Assembly: GCA_019633425.1 (NCBI GenBank)
Contig: WSUB01000119.1
Coordinates: 62,001-126,000 of the forward strand
Reading direction: 5' to 3'
From: Tulasnella sp. 424
Taxonomy: Eukaryota; Basidiomycota; Agaricomycetes; Cantharellales; Tulasnellaceae
Length of the DNA stretch: 64,000 nucleotides
Under the pieces are notes generated by a model. It was not told the DNA's origin. It did not search any database and saw only the letters and a program-made list of their open reading frames with translations. This document shows, piece after piece, positions 1 through 12,537 of the stretch. Position 1 is the first letter of the stretch. Every line of letters starts with the position of its first letter. A program made the translations under genes and the position numbers.

Positions 1-34
1 GAGCTTCGTTCGAGTCTGAGGTGTACTCCGCCAT
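1..34 (-). CDS. Putative start of a divergent gene (5' end only, runs off window)
   Basis: An ATG at 34 on the minus strand opens a frame reading MAEYTSDSNEA to the window edge. The start context is good, with A at -3 and G at +4. It lies 211 bp from the MSH3 start in divergent orientation, which matches the head-to-head gene pairs elsewhere in the window. Only eleven codons are visible, so no family can be assigned and the call may be wrong. Confidence 0.3.
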   Translation of the reverse strand, partial: MAEYTSDSNEA

Positions 35-245
35 TTTCGAGCTGACCGCCTGGGCCTGTGTTGTTGTTGTTCTTATAAGCCCAAGAGAGGAAACAGTAAT
101 TGTGGACGGTGAGAAATGAACTGGAAGAGTAGAATGTTCGGATTTTCATTCTACGGAGTTTAAGGGAGACGCGTTTGTGATATCACAATTTCCGCGACAA
201 AGTTCAAAACCACTTCGACCCTCGCGAAGCCCAACCGAAAAAAAA

Positions 246-3200
246 ATGGCACCGTCTGGCAGTAAAGCGTCGACACAACCCACTCTATCTGCGTTTTTTA
301 CAAGCGGACCTGGAGCAAAGCAGCAGTTGCAAGGCCAGTCGAAGAAACGCGTCCGCGCGACAACGCCCATCGACCTTACGACTCTTGACGAAAGTGATGA
401 CGGCAATGGAAGCGAAGTGGGCTCGACCGCATCTACTGCCAAGCGTCCACGGCTCGTCGCACCGAATAACGATAATGACGATGACGACGACGTCCAATCC
501 GTAACGTTGGAACAACCAACTTCGAGTGGCACCGTCAGCCGTTTCTTCGCGCCCAAAACTCCCATCAAGACCAAACCAAAGCAAGCCGAGCAGTTCACGC
601 CCCGTCCGATCGGCGCTTCACCGGTTTCGAAGTACATCTACCGACCCTCTCCAACCAAAGGCACTGCAAACCTACCCAGCAGCTCGAAGAAACAACAGCC
701 TTCGTCATCCTCGATCGTGCCGGCCACTCAATATCCCGACGACGACCATGCGGACGAGGAGATGCCAACCGAGTCGGAAAGACGCGCGATCGAAGCTCGA
801 CGAGACGCCTTTCGTCGGAAATTTCTGGGAGATGGGGGCGGGCATTTCGAACGGACGGACAGTCAGGGGCTTCAAATCTCGGAGGACCCTTTTGCGGAGA
901 ACGAACAGGAGCGAGTTGACGAAAGCCGAGCACCGTCGTCGCGCGCAAGTGAAGCAGGGGACGAGGAAGGGGAAGCGGAGATCGTGGAAGTACCTTCCGT
1001 TTCTGAAAAACTGAAAAAGTTCGCGGCGTCGAGCGCCGCCGCGTCCTCCTCCAGATCATCAACAAGCGTGAAAGGTCCCGCAAAGAAACCTCCGACGACT
1101 GCCAAAGGAAAAACGAGAAAGGTCAAGGAAGTAGGACCAGAAGGCCAGGAATATACGCCTTTAGAGCTGCAGGTACGCAAACGTTTTGAGTCCGGCCAAA
1201 AGGGTGATCGGTGACTGACCGAGAGCACACCCCCACAGGTTAAAGCATGCAAGGAAGCACATCCAGAATGCTTGCTGCTTTTTGAAGTCGGGTATAAATA
1301 CCGCTTCTTCGGAACTGATGCCCAGGTTCGCTGCATCGTTTTTTTTTACCCGCTCAAAAACACGGTTAATCGGGGTTCTTTTGTATGCGTTTGCGACAGA
1401 TCGCCTCAAAGGAGTTGGGTATCGCTTGCTGGATGGATCGTAACTTCATGACCGCCTCGATACCCGTTCATCGCAAGACGGTTCACGTTAAGAAGTGAGA
1501 GTCTTTTTTTGGGAGGCATGAGCGGGCAATTATTGAAGAACGATATCCTTTCCGTTTGGCCTTTTGTCCCAGGTTAATTGCCCAAGGCCATAAAGTCGGG
1601 ATCATCGGTCAAACAGAAACAGCCGCTTTGAAGAAGGTTGGAGATAATAAGGGTGGTCCATTTGAGAGACAGCTTACCGAGCTGTATACAGCAACGACGT
1701 GCGCCCCACTTTCTTTCACGAAACCGATGAATTTTAACCGTGCTCACGATTATTGGGGTTGTCAGCTATGTCGATGAATTGGACTCTGCAGATGATGAGT
1801 CTCGTGCCTCTCCGCCTACGTTGACGTGTCTCGTCGAATCTTTACTGGGCGGAATGGGCGCCGACCAGAGAGTCCTGATCGGAATGGTGCGATTGGTTTT
1901 GTGTTTCCCTCCCCTCTCGAGAGTTGAGGTATTTAACCCTGAATCGTTGCAGGTCTCCGTCATACCGTCGACGGGAGAAGTCACCTACGATGAGTGGGAG
2001 GACGGCCACATGCGCACCGAGCTTGAGGTGAGCGGGTGAAGACGCACCCCCATATATCCCTTCGTTGACTTCGTCTTGGTTACCCCAGACAAGGATAACA
2101 CACATCCGACCCGCGGAGCTCCTGATACCTGGACCTAAGAGGTTGAGTAAGAGCACTGCCAAGATGCTGGAGTATTTTACGGGAAACAAGTAAGTCCTTC
2201 CCAAGTCAGGGGGGCAGATGCTATTGGGAGAACTAACGAGGACCGAATAGGCGATTCAATGCCGGCAGAAATATTCGCGTTGAACGGTTCTCCGAACAGA
2301 TGAGCTACACAGACGCTTTTGGGTTTGTGAAGAATTTCTATACGTCCGGGGAGCGAAGCTCGCAGCGAGGTTCGCTGAGCGGTACACTGATTACGAGACA
2401 CCAGATACTAACCGTTTACTTCCGGCTTAGGCGATGTAATGGCTACGATCGTCGATTTCCCCAAGCAAGGTTCGATGCCTCGATAAAGGACGTTCTTTGC
2501 TGCTCGCCAACCATGCCCACTTATTACCCTACAGTGATCATTGCCCTGGCCCATGCTATTCAATACCTTACAAACTTCAAAGTTGCGGATGCGTTCTTGG
2601 AAGCCACGTTCTTCTCGACTTTTGCCTCCCGCACTCACATGCTACTGAACGGCACGACACTCACTAACTTGGAAATTTATCGCAACTCGACGGACTTTAC
2701 TGAAAAGGGCTCGTTGCTTTGGATTCTCGATCATACCAAGACGAGGTTTGGCTCTAGGTGAGGTATCCCTGTACCGGTTAAATTGAATTCCGTCTAATCA
2801 GGGATTGTTTAAGGATGTTGAAATCTTGGATTGGGCGGCCGTTGGTTGATAAAAGGTATGCAACCGTACCGAATTTCGTATGCGTACGGTGAATATGCTC
2901 AACGCACTCTGAGTAGCATTCTCCAAGAGCGTATTGATGCCGTAGAAGAGATCCTCGACGAACCGCCTTCCGCGTACGACAAGCTCGCATCCCTCCTCAA
3001 AGGTCTTCCGGACCTTGCCAGAGGTCTTGCAAGAATAACGTACGGCAAATGCACTCCGAAGGAACTGGCGACACTTCTTACAGCGTACCAAAGAATCGGA
3101 AATGCATTTGAGCCCCTGGAAGATCCTTCACATGCGGGCTTCAAGTCCGCGTTGTGGAACGACATCGTTAGCTCCTTGCCTCGGTTACGCAAACCTGTTT

Positions 3201-5136
3201 CCCAGCTTTTGGAGGTCATTAACTTGTCGAAAGCGCGGTCCGACGATAAGAAGAGCGAGCTTTGGGTGGACGACGAACAGTTCGAAGAATTGGCTAACTG
3301 CAAATTCGTAAGCTTATTGCTCTCCTCTGCATTTGTTTCCCTTTTCCCTGAGCTGAAGCTATATGTTCTCTGTTTGGCAGGCCTTACTGTTGATCGAAAG
3401 TGACCTCAAGGAGGAGCTAAAGTCTAGTGCGTCCGAACTCATCAACGCGGAACTCGCTCTCACCCTCGACCAGTTCGAAAGCTTCTCAGGCGACCGACGT
3501 TGAACTGGACGACTGTGGCAGGTAATGAATACCTGATCGAGGTGCGGCACGCCGAGGCGAACAAGGTTCCTGCGAATTGGCTTCGTGTCTCCTCGACGAA
3601 GGCATACATGCGATTCCACACCCCTGAGGTCAAGAGAAAGCTCGAGGAAAGAGAGCAGCAAAGAGAGAGGCTAGTTAAAGGTGAGCGGCGCAAATTTAAA
3701 TATCAGGCGACTAATACCAAGCTGGCGCGTAGAATCCGAGGCCGCCTGGCAATCGTTTCTAAGTCTTTGTAATCAATACTACGCCGTCTTTCGCGACGTG
3801 ACAAGCAAGCTAGCCACTGCAGGTACGCCCCTGACTGACGTGTCGAACCCCAATGCACCTAACACGTTATATTTCGTCAGACTGCCTTCAAAGTCTTGCG
3901 GTGGTTGCAGTTCAGCCGGGCTACCGGAAACCAAATATTATTGATGATGACAAGCTGGAGATTGTCGATGGGAGGCATCCCATGGCCGAAGCAGTTAGAT
4001 CGGATCCTTTCGTTCCGAATTCCGTCACCATAGGAGGAGTGAGTTTGCTCGCCTAAATATAAAATCCAAATAATAACCCTTGCTCTTCTCAAGGGAGAGA
4101 CGCGCACAAAAATCATAACTGGTAAGTGTCTGTTCTTTATGTCCTATTCGACATCTCATTGTTTCATTTGTAGGTCCCAACATGAACGGCAAAAGCACTT
4201 GTTGTCGAATGATTGCATTGGTACCGTCCTTGTTGGCATGGTCGAAGCTCTACTGAAAGGGATTTTGCAGATTACAATCATGGCTCAAGTTGGAAGTTAC
4301 GTGCCAGCGACAAGGGCCAGCTTATCACTTCATGATTGCATCCTCACGCGCATGGGCGCAGCGGACGATTTAGCCAGAGGGCATTCAACTTTCATGGTTG
4401 AACTACAGGAGACATCTGACATCATGCGACAAGCTACCTCGCGCTCTTTAATCATCCTTGACGAGCTGGGACGTGGAACAAGTACTCACGACGGGCAAGC
4501 TATCGCTTCTGTAGGTTCAAGCACATTCTGGAGTGCTCAACACATACTTAAGCTGCCCCTCACCAGGCCGTGCTCGAGTACTTGCAGACAATAAAACGGC
4601 CCAAAATCCTGTTCATCACTCACTATCCTTTACTAGCTGCTGAATTCGCCGAAGAGGTTTGCCTTGAATAACTGTCGATGTGTGTATTCACTGACCGAGC
4701 GGCATCTAGTTTGAAGATGTCGCAAACTTACACATGGCCCACGGATTGGGAGCTAAAAGACCCGATGGAACGACGGCTGTCAATTTTCTGTACCGACTCG
4801 CCCCGGGGATGGCCAGTGGGTCCTACGGCATTGGTGAGACTTCTGCAGCTCTTGTCATTGGGCACCTATCATAACACCGTTGATCAGAGTGCGGCAGAGT
4901 CGCGGGTCTTCCGCCAAGTGTTTTAGCCGCTGCTCAAAAACGTTCCGACTCCATGAAAGCGGACATAGAGAGAACCGCTGGATCTCACAAGTGAGGCATA
5001 GCGCGTTATCAGCAGATTATGGTCATCTAATTTCGTTTGTAGATGGAAGGCATTGCTCGAAACCGCATTGAACTCGGAACTTTCAGCAACCGATCGTGCA
5101 ACTATCATCAGAAGACTTCGGACAACCATGTTATAA
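246..5136 (+). CDS. MSH3: DNA mismatch repair protein MSH3 (MutS homolog)
   Basis: This is the MSH3 subunit of MutSbeta, which with MSH2 recognises insertion/deletion loops in the nucleus. The ATG at 246 starts an N-terminus with a PCNA-binding PIP box QPTLSAFF at residues 11-18, as known for MSH3/MSH6 proteins. A long acidic and serine-rich linker follows. The mismatch-binding domain I begins near 1165 (TPLELQ, then [10 protein letters not shown] after an intron), and the connector domain with the MSH3-like [10 protein letters not shown] lies near 1600. The ATPase carries Walker [10 protein letters not shown] at 4173-4199, Walker [13 protein letters not shown] near 4450-4485 and ITHYP near 4615. 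The C-terminal helix-turn-helix part ([17 protein letters not shown]) is at 4890-4945. There are more than ten short introns. The final exon ends at a TAA at 5134-5136. Domain order is complete and I see no disabling break. The domain I wording points to MSH3 rather than MSH6. Confidence 0.93.
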
Positions 5137-5168
5137 CTTATACACAATGTATCGAGTATGTACACTAA

Positions 5169-8100
5169 TCATTCTTTCCGTTCTCGTCTCTTTTTTTTCT
5201 TCGGCTGTGACGCCACATCGGTGGATTCCTCGGCATTTGGAAGAGTGGGAGCAGAGGTCGTCTCGCCCTGCTTCCTTTTCTTAGATTTCTTTGACGCGCT
5301 TTCGACACCGATGACTTTGAGTAATCCATCGATAACCTGGTTCAGCGGCTTCGACTTCTTCTCCTCTTTCAGCTTGATCAACAGAGCGGAGAGTGTCTTA
5401 TCGGCGGTCCAGATGTCATTGGCATCTTTGTTGTGGGTCTTCCGCACAATCGCGGACAGGTGCTGCAGGACCTCCCTCAACTGTGCCGAAGACATGTTCG
5501 AGTCTTTGGGGTCGCACTCGGAGGATAGGGTTTCGGAGAATGCTGCAGCCACCGACGCCAGAAAATCAGGAATCTCCTCCTTCACTCCAGACTTTCCAAA
5601 TAGCATCAGCCTCTTTTCCGTCGTGTTACAGGAGTGTCAAGAACTCACGTTCGGGGCTGAAGCGCTTATGAGAAGATCCTTCAGCAAACGCATTGCCTGC
5701 AATTGGCGGAAGACCTTGCTAGCTTCGCCTGGTTTACAGCACTCCACCAACCGAGTGCGTAACCGCCACGCAGAAGCTGGTGTAGTTCGGATGAAATCCT
5801 CGAGGCTCTGGACAGGGGCTTTGGATTGTTTGTGCTTGATGTAGTCGTTTAGAATAGCGATGTATTGTTTCTCGATCAAGTCGTGTTTTCCTGCGCGAGC
5901 CAAGTTCCGGACCAAATATCGACTCGGCGGGTTGAACACAGAGGAAACATCAACCCCGTGTACTTTTCTTGCCGTTTCATGCAAACTTTTTAAAGTTTCA
6001 GAAGCCAGATCGACGTCGAGATCGTCAATGAGGTCATCCGTCTTGCTGAACGCCGTCTTGAGAACCTTGGAAGCCTTTTTTGACATATGATCCTCGTCGC
6101 GGCTGCTGGCTGCGGCCAAGGCGACCAGAGGCATCATGGTTTTGATAGCATAATTCGTCCGCGTATTCCGTTTTACGAAGGTCTCGATGAAGTCCACAAC
6201 GCGAGTCTTGAAGAGTGTCGCCTGTCGCTGAGCCCCTGTATTACGGTGAAGATGAGCATTTCCGATATTCCTTTACTCGTCGGAGTGCGCTCACCGCCTT
6301 TAGAATTCTTTGAAGCTGCTCGTGAGGAGCGGAAGATCTCGGCAAGCTTGTCGTCCAGAGCCATCATTTGGTCGTCATCCATCATTTCGATGTCCGACTC
6401 GTCGGAGTCGTCATCATCCGAATCTTTCCCTTGCGAGTCGCCGTCAGATGCGTCCTCCAAGACACTCTCCATCTGAAGCGCTTCCGCTATTCGTTTGCGT
6501 AGTTCCGGATCGACCTCTTCATCCTGGTCGGTTTCGACATCCGAGCCGTCCGCGTCGTCGGAACCATCTTCTGATGAATCTGATTCTAACTCTGGTGCAT
6601 CTCCAACAGACTCGGGACTTGAATCGTTGCTCTCTTCATCCTCCATATCCTCGACATCCTCAGACTTCGGATCACGTCTCGCAACTTGCTAAGACCGCAA
6701 TGCAGGTTAACTGGTCTGACCGTTCTGCGCGACCATTCGGACATACCGTCAACAATAGTTCGATCGAGCTTTCTTCGAAGTCTTGGCAAATGAAATCGAA
6801 CACGACATTCGCGACTTCTCGCTCATAAGCAGACTCTGACTCCAAGTTGCCGATCAGTGAGTCGAGAATGACGTCTATAGGCGTCGGGGGAGCTTCATCC
6901 TCGTCATTCGATACGCCCTTCTCCTTCCCCTTTAGAGTTGATGATGGTGCGGACTCCATTTCGATCAAATCGATCGAAGTTTCTGTCAATTCCTGCGCAG
7001 ATGTTCAGCGGCCCGTTCGGCATAGTTTGGTGGGCACTCACTTGGAAAAGCTCCACAGCGTCAAAATCCGGGTCGTAACTCCGTAAAATGTAGGATTGCA
7101 AGAGGAGCTCAAGACCGGATGAAAGACGGGACGAGACCTACAATCGGAGTAACTTAGTTAGGCGTCAAGGTGTATCACTGCTTCACAATACCTTAGACAA
7201 GCGCTTCAGTGCCTTCCGTGCTGCCTTCCGTACATCCCCATCCTCAGTCGTCTCGTCACGGAGGAGGGAAACGTGCCGTTCGTCTCTTTCGAGAGCTTGG
7301 ATAACGCGGATAGTTTTCGCAAGCCAAGATTCGCCGTCATTTGCGATGCCATTGACCTTGGGGGCTTCATTTGGTCCAGGCGGAAGCGTAAGGACCGCCT
7401 TAGGTGAGTGGAACCTCAGCAGGAAAGCCAGGCAAGAGTAGAGCTGTTGCCGGCAGGCTGCATGGATCTCGTCTGACAAGTTCGTTGGAGGCGCTCTTCG
7501 CAGCTGTAAAAGCTGTGAGTCCCACAAAGCCTCCAAGAATGTGGATTGGGGGAGGTGCTTACAAGCTCAACGTCGGAATCCTTGTTTTTCTTCTTCACCA
7601 AGAAATATCCATGCACTATAAAGAAATGCAGTGCCGAAGATATCCAATTATCAGAGCGAGGAAGTTCGCCGCTCCGAACGATCCCAGAAAGTTGATCTAT
7701 GGCCCATTTGCGTCTGGCCGCCGAGCTAGCTGCATCGGGTCTGTAAAACGGGTATATCAGACGGGTCGAAGCCAACGGTCACAGCTACTTCAGCTTACGA
7801 ATTCGCTTCTCCCTCGGCAGAATATGCAGTATCTATCAGGTAGTCGACGTATGATATGACGCCAGCCTCATCCGCTTTCCCTAATATGTTTTCTACAATC
7901 TTGGTGTGACTAAGCCGGTCGAACTGACCGCCGCTGTTCCCGAGCAACGCAAGGACAACTTTGATGGCGACCTCGGGATTTTTCTCGACGACTAATTTGA
8001 GGTCATTTACCTGATGAAGCAATAACAGCGACCTGGTTACTAACGGTGTTGGCTCGTAGTTGAGTCAGCTTACCGCCTCGCGAGCGACTTTGTTCAGTGT

Positions 8101-9444
8101 CCGATCTTTACCCGAGAGTTGATGCATCCAAAGCTTTGTGAAGTTTTGTGTCAGGAGTTGTGGGATATCCGATGGCGCTGCCCTAGCCAGGATCAATCGG
8201 AAGACGCTAACCCCCCAGAACTTCCTCTCTGGGGTTGAATTAGGTTGTAAGAGGGACTCTAGGGATCATGCCTGTTAGCTGGTCGAGGAGAGCGGGAGCA
8301 TTCACGAAAGACAAACCGTCTACGACTACACGGAAAAATTCACGAATGTCGCCGCCGCGTGCTCCGACGTTCGCTCCAAGGTCGGAAGCATTGGAGTATT
8401 GGGAAACCAGGACGTCCCAAGCAAAGTGTAGCTCAGGTCGCCATATTCGATGGTGTCTTGGTAATTTGAGGCCTTCCTCGTCCTCACCAGTCTCTGTGGC
8501 AATCTCCTACAGGATTATATCAGGATGACAGGCCAAGGTGTACTGTAGTTGCGCTTACGCGAAGAATGGTTGCTACTTTCACCAGTGACAATGACGATAG
8601 GACTTGCCCGTCTTTGAATGTAGGGGAGATCAGATCTCTCCAATTCAAGACAGGGAACCATTGCTGCATCTTGACCACGGCCGCGAGCTTCTCGGGGAAC
8701 CACTCGTCTTTCTCCCGGAAAATAACGCTAGAGGCGAACTCGGCTGCTTCGCTCTTCCAGGTAACCTGACTCCCGTGTAACGCTTCAAGGGCGCCGAGTA
8801 AGGACCACCAGGCTGTCTCTTTGAGCCATGGTTTCCGTTCTCCCAAGCTGAGGTACTCGTTCACCGTCCTTTGAAAGTCTCTCAGAGAAGATGGAGAGAT
8901 AGAGCTTGTTGGTAATGGTTCTGTCTTGAAGAGAAGACCAGATTGGACCAGGCAGTTGAGACCAAACAGACGAGCGAAGAGGAGGTCCCGGAGCTGTTGA
9001 CCCTTGATATTACTGCTTATTTCGGACGCGTCCAAAACTAGTATGATGACTTGGCTTGCGGTGACCACGGACAGCCTTGAGAGTAACTTCGATAAGTTTC
9101 GTCAGTAGGGGTAACAGGGTCTCTGAGTATCGAGGACTGACTTCTGTTAATGCGACAGCGAACCCCAAGCGACTACTCTCGTTAGGACTAGCCAGTCCAC
9201 GCGTCAGCCGTCTCAAGGCGTAACGAACATCCTCTGAGGTCATAGAGTCTATGAAGCTCTTGGGATCCCTTGATGGGTCAATCTCCTCCGCCGTAGATTC
9301 GTCAGTGGTAGCTCCGTTCAGATGGGGCTCTGGGGCATGATCCAGTTGAAATTGCTCCAGATTGCTGACGAGATCGACTGAGGCATCCAACCGTTCTTCG
9401 GCAACAGAAGAGGAGAGCTTCCAATATAACGGGAGTGTGCTCAT
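5169..9444 (-). CDS. POL5: POL5/MYBBP1A-type nucleolar protein (DNA polymerase phi family)
   Basis: The gene starts at the ATG at 9444. Its N-terminus, LYWKLSSSVAEERLDASVDL followed by DVRYALRRLTRGLASPNES and RLGFAVALTE, is the conserved opening of the POL5/MYBBP1A family. Members are large nucleolar HEAT-repeat-like proteins needed for rRNA synthesis; despite the name they are not true polymerases. Helical repeat exons run leftward. A very acidic stretch lies at about 6400-6640 (many D/E/S, with DEEVDPELRKRIAEALQ), as expected for the family. The C-terminus at 5169-5250 is a lysine/arginine-rich nucleolar-targeting tail (KKSKKRKQ, KKKKRRERKE). Several short introns interrupt it. Its stop is 32 bp from the MSH3 stop, so the two 3' UTRs must overlap. 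Its start is 151 bp from that of the divergent ceramide glucosyltransferase. Confidence 0.88.
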
Positions 9445-9595
9445 TTGAGCAATGCTTTGCGTGGTGAACGAGATGGGGTCGGTCGCTGAAGGAGCTTTCT
9501 CAGTAAAAATGTGCGCCTTCCAGCGCTCCGTTATCTCCGCGTCACGTGAGCCAAGATTGCAACCTCACGTTTCCCACCTCCCTCAACCCGCCTGC

Positions 9596-11091
9596 ATGGC
9601 GTACGCGTCGGACAACAACTTACCCACCGAGGAGGCCTCCACGATGAGTACAATCATTGCTGGAGTGTCTATCACCTGGTACTTGATTCTATGGTCCATT
9701 AGCTTGGTTGGTTGGCGAGTAGCGTCAGTACCTATTACGACCCCGGGCTCAGACAAATTCTGACCGAGCTGAACATCTTGTAGACGGACGAGATACAACA
9801 GCAAGCCTCGATCGCCACTGTCTTCGGCATCTCCGTCGGATGTACCTGGCGTTTCAATCCTTCGTCCGCTGAAGGGGCTGGACTGTAACATGTTTGAAAA
9901 CCTCGAATCCACCTGCCGCCAGCATTACCCAAAATTCGAGATTCTGTTCTGCGTCGCCGAACAAACGGATCAGGCACTTACTGTAGTGGAAGAGTTGCTG
10001 CAGAAGTATCCAGAAGTAGACGCTAAGGTTATTGTTGGTATGTCCGCGGCGTTTCTTGGTCAGGCTCCCAGGTTGACTAATATTTTTTAGGCGAGGAGAT
10101 CGTCGGCCCGAACCCGAAGGTCAACAACCTGATGCGAGCTTACAAAAGTGCCAAATACGACATTCTATGGGTACTCGACTCGAACGTTCTCGTCGACCCC
10201 GGAACGCTCGCCCGAGCCGTAGACGCGTTACAAACACCTCCGAAACCGGGCAAACGTCCCATCGGTCTGGTACATCACGTTCCTTTCGCGTACGTTCGGG
10301 AGCGCTCCTTTGGTTCCCGCGTCGAGGGTGCCTTCCTAAACACGAACCATGCGAAGATGTACATTGCCTTGAACATCCTGGCATTTGATTCTTGCGTGAC
10401 CGGCAAGTCAAGCATGTACCGTCGCTCTGACATCGAACGCGTCAACGCGGACTTGAAAGCGAAGCCCCTGCCGCCATTGGACGAACCTGCTGGAGCCGTC
10501 GGGTCAAGAAAGGGTTATGGAATGGCAGCGTTTGGCAAGTTCATGGCGGAAGACAACATGATTGGGATGGCCGTTTGGCACGAGCTCGGATTGCGACATG
10601 ACCTCTCCTGCGACATCGCGGAGAACGCTATCGGACGGATGACGTTTATGGACTACGTATGGAGGCGGGTTCGTTGGATTCGCGTTCGAAAGAAGATGGT
10701 TCTGGCGGCGACGGTTCTCGAGCCGTTCACAGAATCAGTTGTTGTCGGCCTCCTCACAGCATGGGCAGTGCGCTATTTCATCGGCCTGCCCATGTGGCTA
10801 TTCCTCCTCACCCATTTCTCTATCTGGTTCGTCATGGACCTTGATATACAAGCCGCTCTAGCAGGCCAGCCAATCTCCAGGTCGGAACAATGGCAGTTCT
10901 TCCTGGCTTGGTGGACGAGGGAACTATGCGCGTTACCCATCTGGGCTGTGGCTATTGTGGGGAGTACGGTTGTGTGGAGAGGAAGGGAGTACAAGATACT
11001 CGCAAACGGAGAGGCGATGAAAGTGGATAACGAAAATTCAACACGAAAAGGGAGACGAGATAATTACGAGCCGCTATCGCAAGGACCTTAA
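9596..11091 (+). CDS. Ceramide glucosyltransferase (glucosylceramide synthase)
   Basis: This GT21-family enzyme transfers glucose from UDP-glucose to ceramide in the Golgi/ER membrane. The first exon (9596 to about 9723) encodes an N-terminal membrane segment (IIAGVSITWYLILWSISLVG). After an intron comes the nucleotide-sugar region VSILRPLKGLDCNMFENLES. A second intron ends at about 10091. The remainder has the signatures GEEIVGPNPKVNNLMRAYK, the DxD-like LWVLDSN, the D3 region SCDIAENAIGRM and the (Q/R)xxRW motif as RRVRWIRVRK near 10665-10694. C-terminal hydrophobic segments follow (ESVVVGLLTAWAVRY, LPMWLFLLTHFSIW, LPIWAVAIVGSTVVW). The exon 1 donor is best placed after 9723, because this keeps the frame into YNSKPRSPL. 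All catalytic motifs are present. The gene is divergent from POL5. Confidence 0.92.
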
Positions 11092-11193
11092 TACCTAGCA
11101 ACACGTTGTTGTACCACTGTCCATTAGATTAGAACATAAATGTACGAGGATACGCTTCACTTACGACCTAGCGCCACACCATTGCTTGGATGC

Positions 11194-11837
11194 TTAATCC
11201 TGTTCCTCTACCGCACTCTGCGAATCCTGCTCCGCCTGCTGACGCTTCTTCTTCTTTTGCTTCTTAGCCTTCTGCCTCTCCCGTTCTTTCTTCTTGGCTT
11301 TTACCAAATCATTCTTAGTCAAACCAGGGTTCTGCATTTGGTCCAACTTCTCGAGAAGCATTCTTCTCGCTAGTCGTCGGTTTGTTGCCTGAGAACGAGT
11401 TAGATGGCATGTTACTCGGATTCCGGTAGGTTTGTGGATAAGCGACACGTTGTTCGACGTCTGGAACACCACTCGGTAAATATGCCACATTGATTCATTA
11501 GTAGGACCTGGAACTGACTTTATTCGTCGCCTGACCCCCTGGACCACTTCCTCGGACGAACATCTCTTCCAAGTCTTCCTCCCTGAGTTCAGGTATAATG
11601 CGTTGTTGGTGAGCTTTCAGCAATGCCTTCTTATTGAGCCGCCTTGCACTTATGGAAGAATCGGCACCCGGCAGAGAGTCTTTGAAATCCGGAGTCTCAT
11701 ATACGTCTGATAAATATTCTGCTTCGTCTTGCTCGTTCGATTCAGGCTCGATTTCTCTCGTCGCTACTTTTGCAGTCTCAAAAACTGTCGCAGCGAGCTC
11801 ACTCGGAACGGGGTTCGACTCGTCGTCAAATAAGGCA
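11194..11837 (-). CDS. Mitochondrial GGQ-domain release factor (MTRFR/C12orf65-like); may be the 3' part of an MZM1 fusion transcript
   Basis: The coding exons are 11837-11519 and 11460-11194, joined by a 58-nt intron. They encode an acidic N-terminal part, then EEMFVRGSGPGGQATNK with the GGQ tripeptide that triggers peptidyl-tRNA hydrolysis. TSNNVSLIHKPTGIRVTCH and a lysine-rich tail (KAKKKERERQKAKKQKKKK) follow. This is the layout of MTRFR-type mitochondrial release factors, which rescue stalled mitoribosomes and lack codon-recognition domains. The upstream exon has no ATG before the GGQ domain. Its 5' end is a clean acceptor (TTTTGCAG) that joins in frame to a GTAAGT donor overlapping the stop codon of MZM1. 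The protein therefore needs an upstream exon to start, and the obvious candidate is MZM1. Family assignment is firm; the gene boundary is uncertain. Confidence 0.8.
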
Positions 11838-11938
11838 CTGCAAAACAAAGTGGGAAAGCAGGAGCATATATATAATATTATGAAAGGCTGAGTATTTGGT
11901 CAACGATTGCCGGTTTTCGGAAGAAGAGGAGTCGGTAC

Positions 11939-12537
11939 TTACTCAGGAGTCGACTTGGCTGCCTCGGCTTCTGCCTTCTTCCTCCTGGCTTTCGACCCTT
12001 TGCATTCAACGGGTTCGGGGTTCTTGATGGTCATATTGTCTCCGATTTCGGTGTCATTGGTCATCCGGAGAGCTGTCGATAAAATACAGCCCGCTTTGAT
12101 CAACAACAGGCGACAAGGTAAGAGCACTAATCGACCTTACTCCAAACTTTCGACTCGGACTGTTCTGCCTGGACAATGTTCGTTCGGAGCACAGTGGCCA
12201 CTTCATTTGCCAAAGTGATTCGTTCCTGATACTGCCTGACGTCTGTTATTGACCGGCCTTTGACGAACTCGCCTCGAGCCTTTTGCCGCCATGCTGTTGG
12301 TCAATAAAATGATTCAGTGACGATGTTAGATCCGTAAGAGCGGGTCTGGCTACCTTCGAATAGTCGAACGTCCCCTGGAGAGGTAAGCACGCAAAACGTG
12401 CAACGTCATTGGTCACGCAAATTCCCTCCGAGCGGTCAATATAGTTGAGACCTACCTTGAAAGGTTTTTGCACCCGCTTTCAGCACATTGCGATACGACG
12501 ACCTTGCGGCAGCTACCAGGTTTGGCGGTATGCTCAT
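11939..12537 (-). CDS. MZM1: MZM1/LYRM7-type LYR-motif complex III assembly factor
   Basis: The minus-strand ATG at 12537 opens MSIPPNLVAAARSSYRNVLK with the LYR-family SYR motif. Three introns split a product of about 129 residues. The second exon reads GDVRLFE, the third AWRQKARGEF..LANEVATVLRTNIVQAE, and the fourth TLRMTNDTEIGDNMTIKNP. The last motif is diagnostic for MZM1/LYRM7, the mitochondrial matrix chaperone that stabilises the Rieske iron-sulfur protein before insertion into complex III. The reading frame ends in a TAA at 11939-11941 after KSTPE. A perfect GTAAGT donor (GT at 11942-11941) overlaps that stop. If used, it would remove the stop and join the release-factor exon. The start is 162 bp from the divergent UPF0538 gene. 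Confidence 0.85.
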
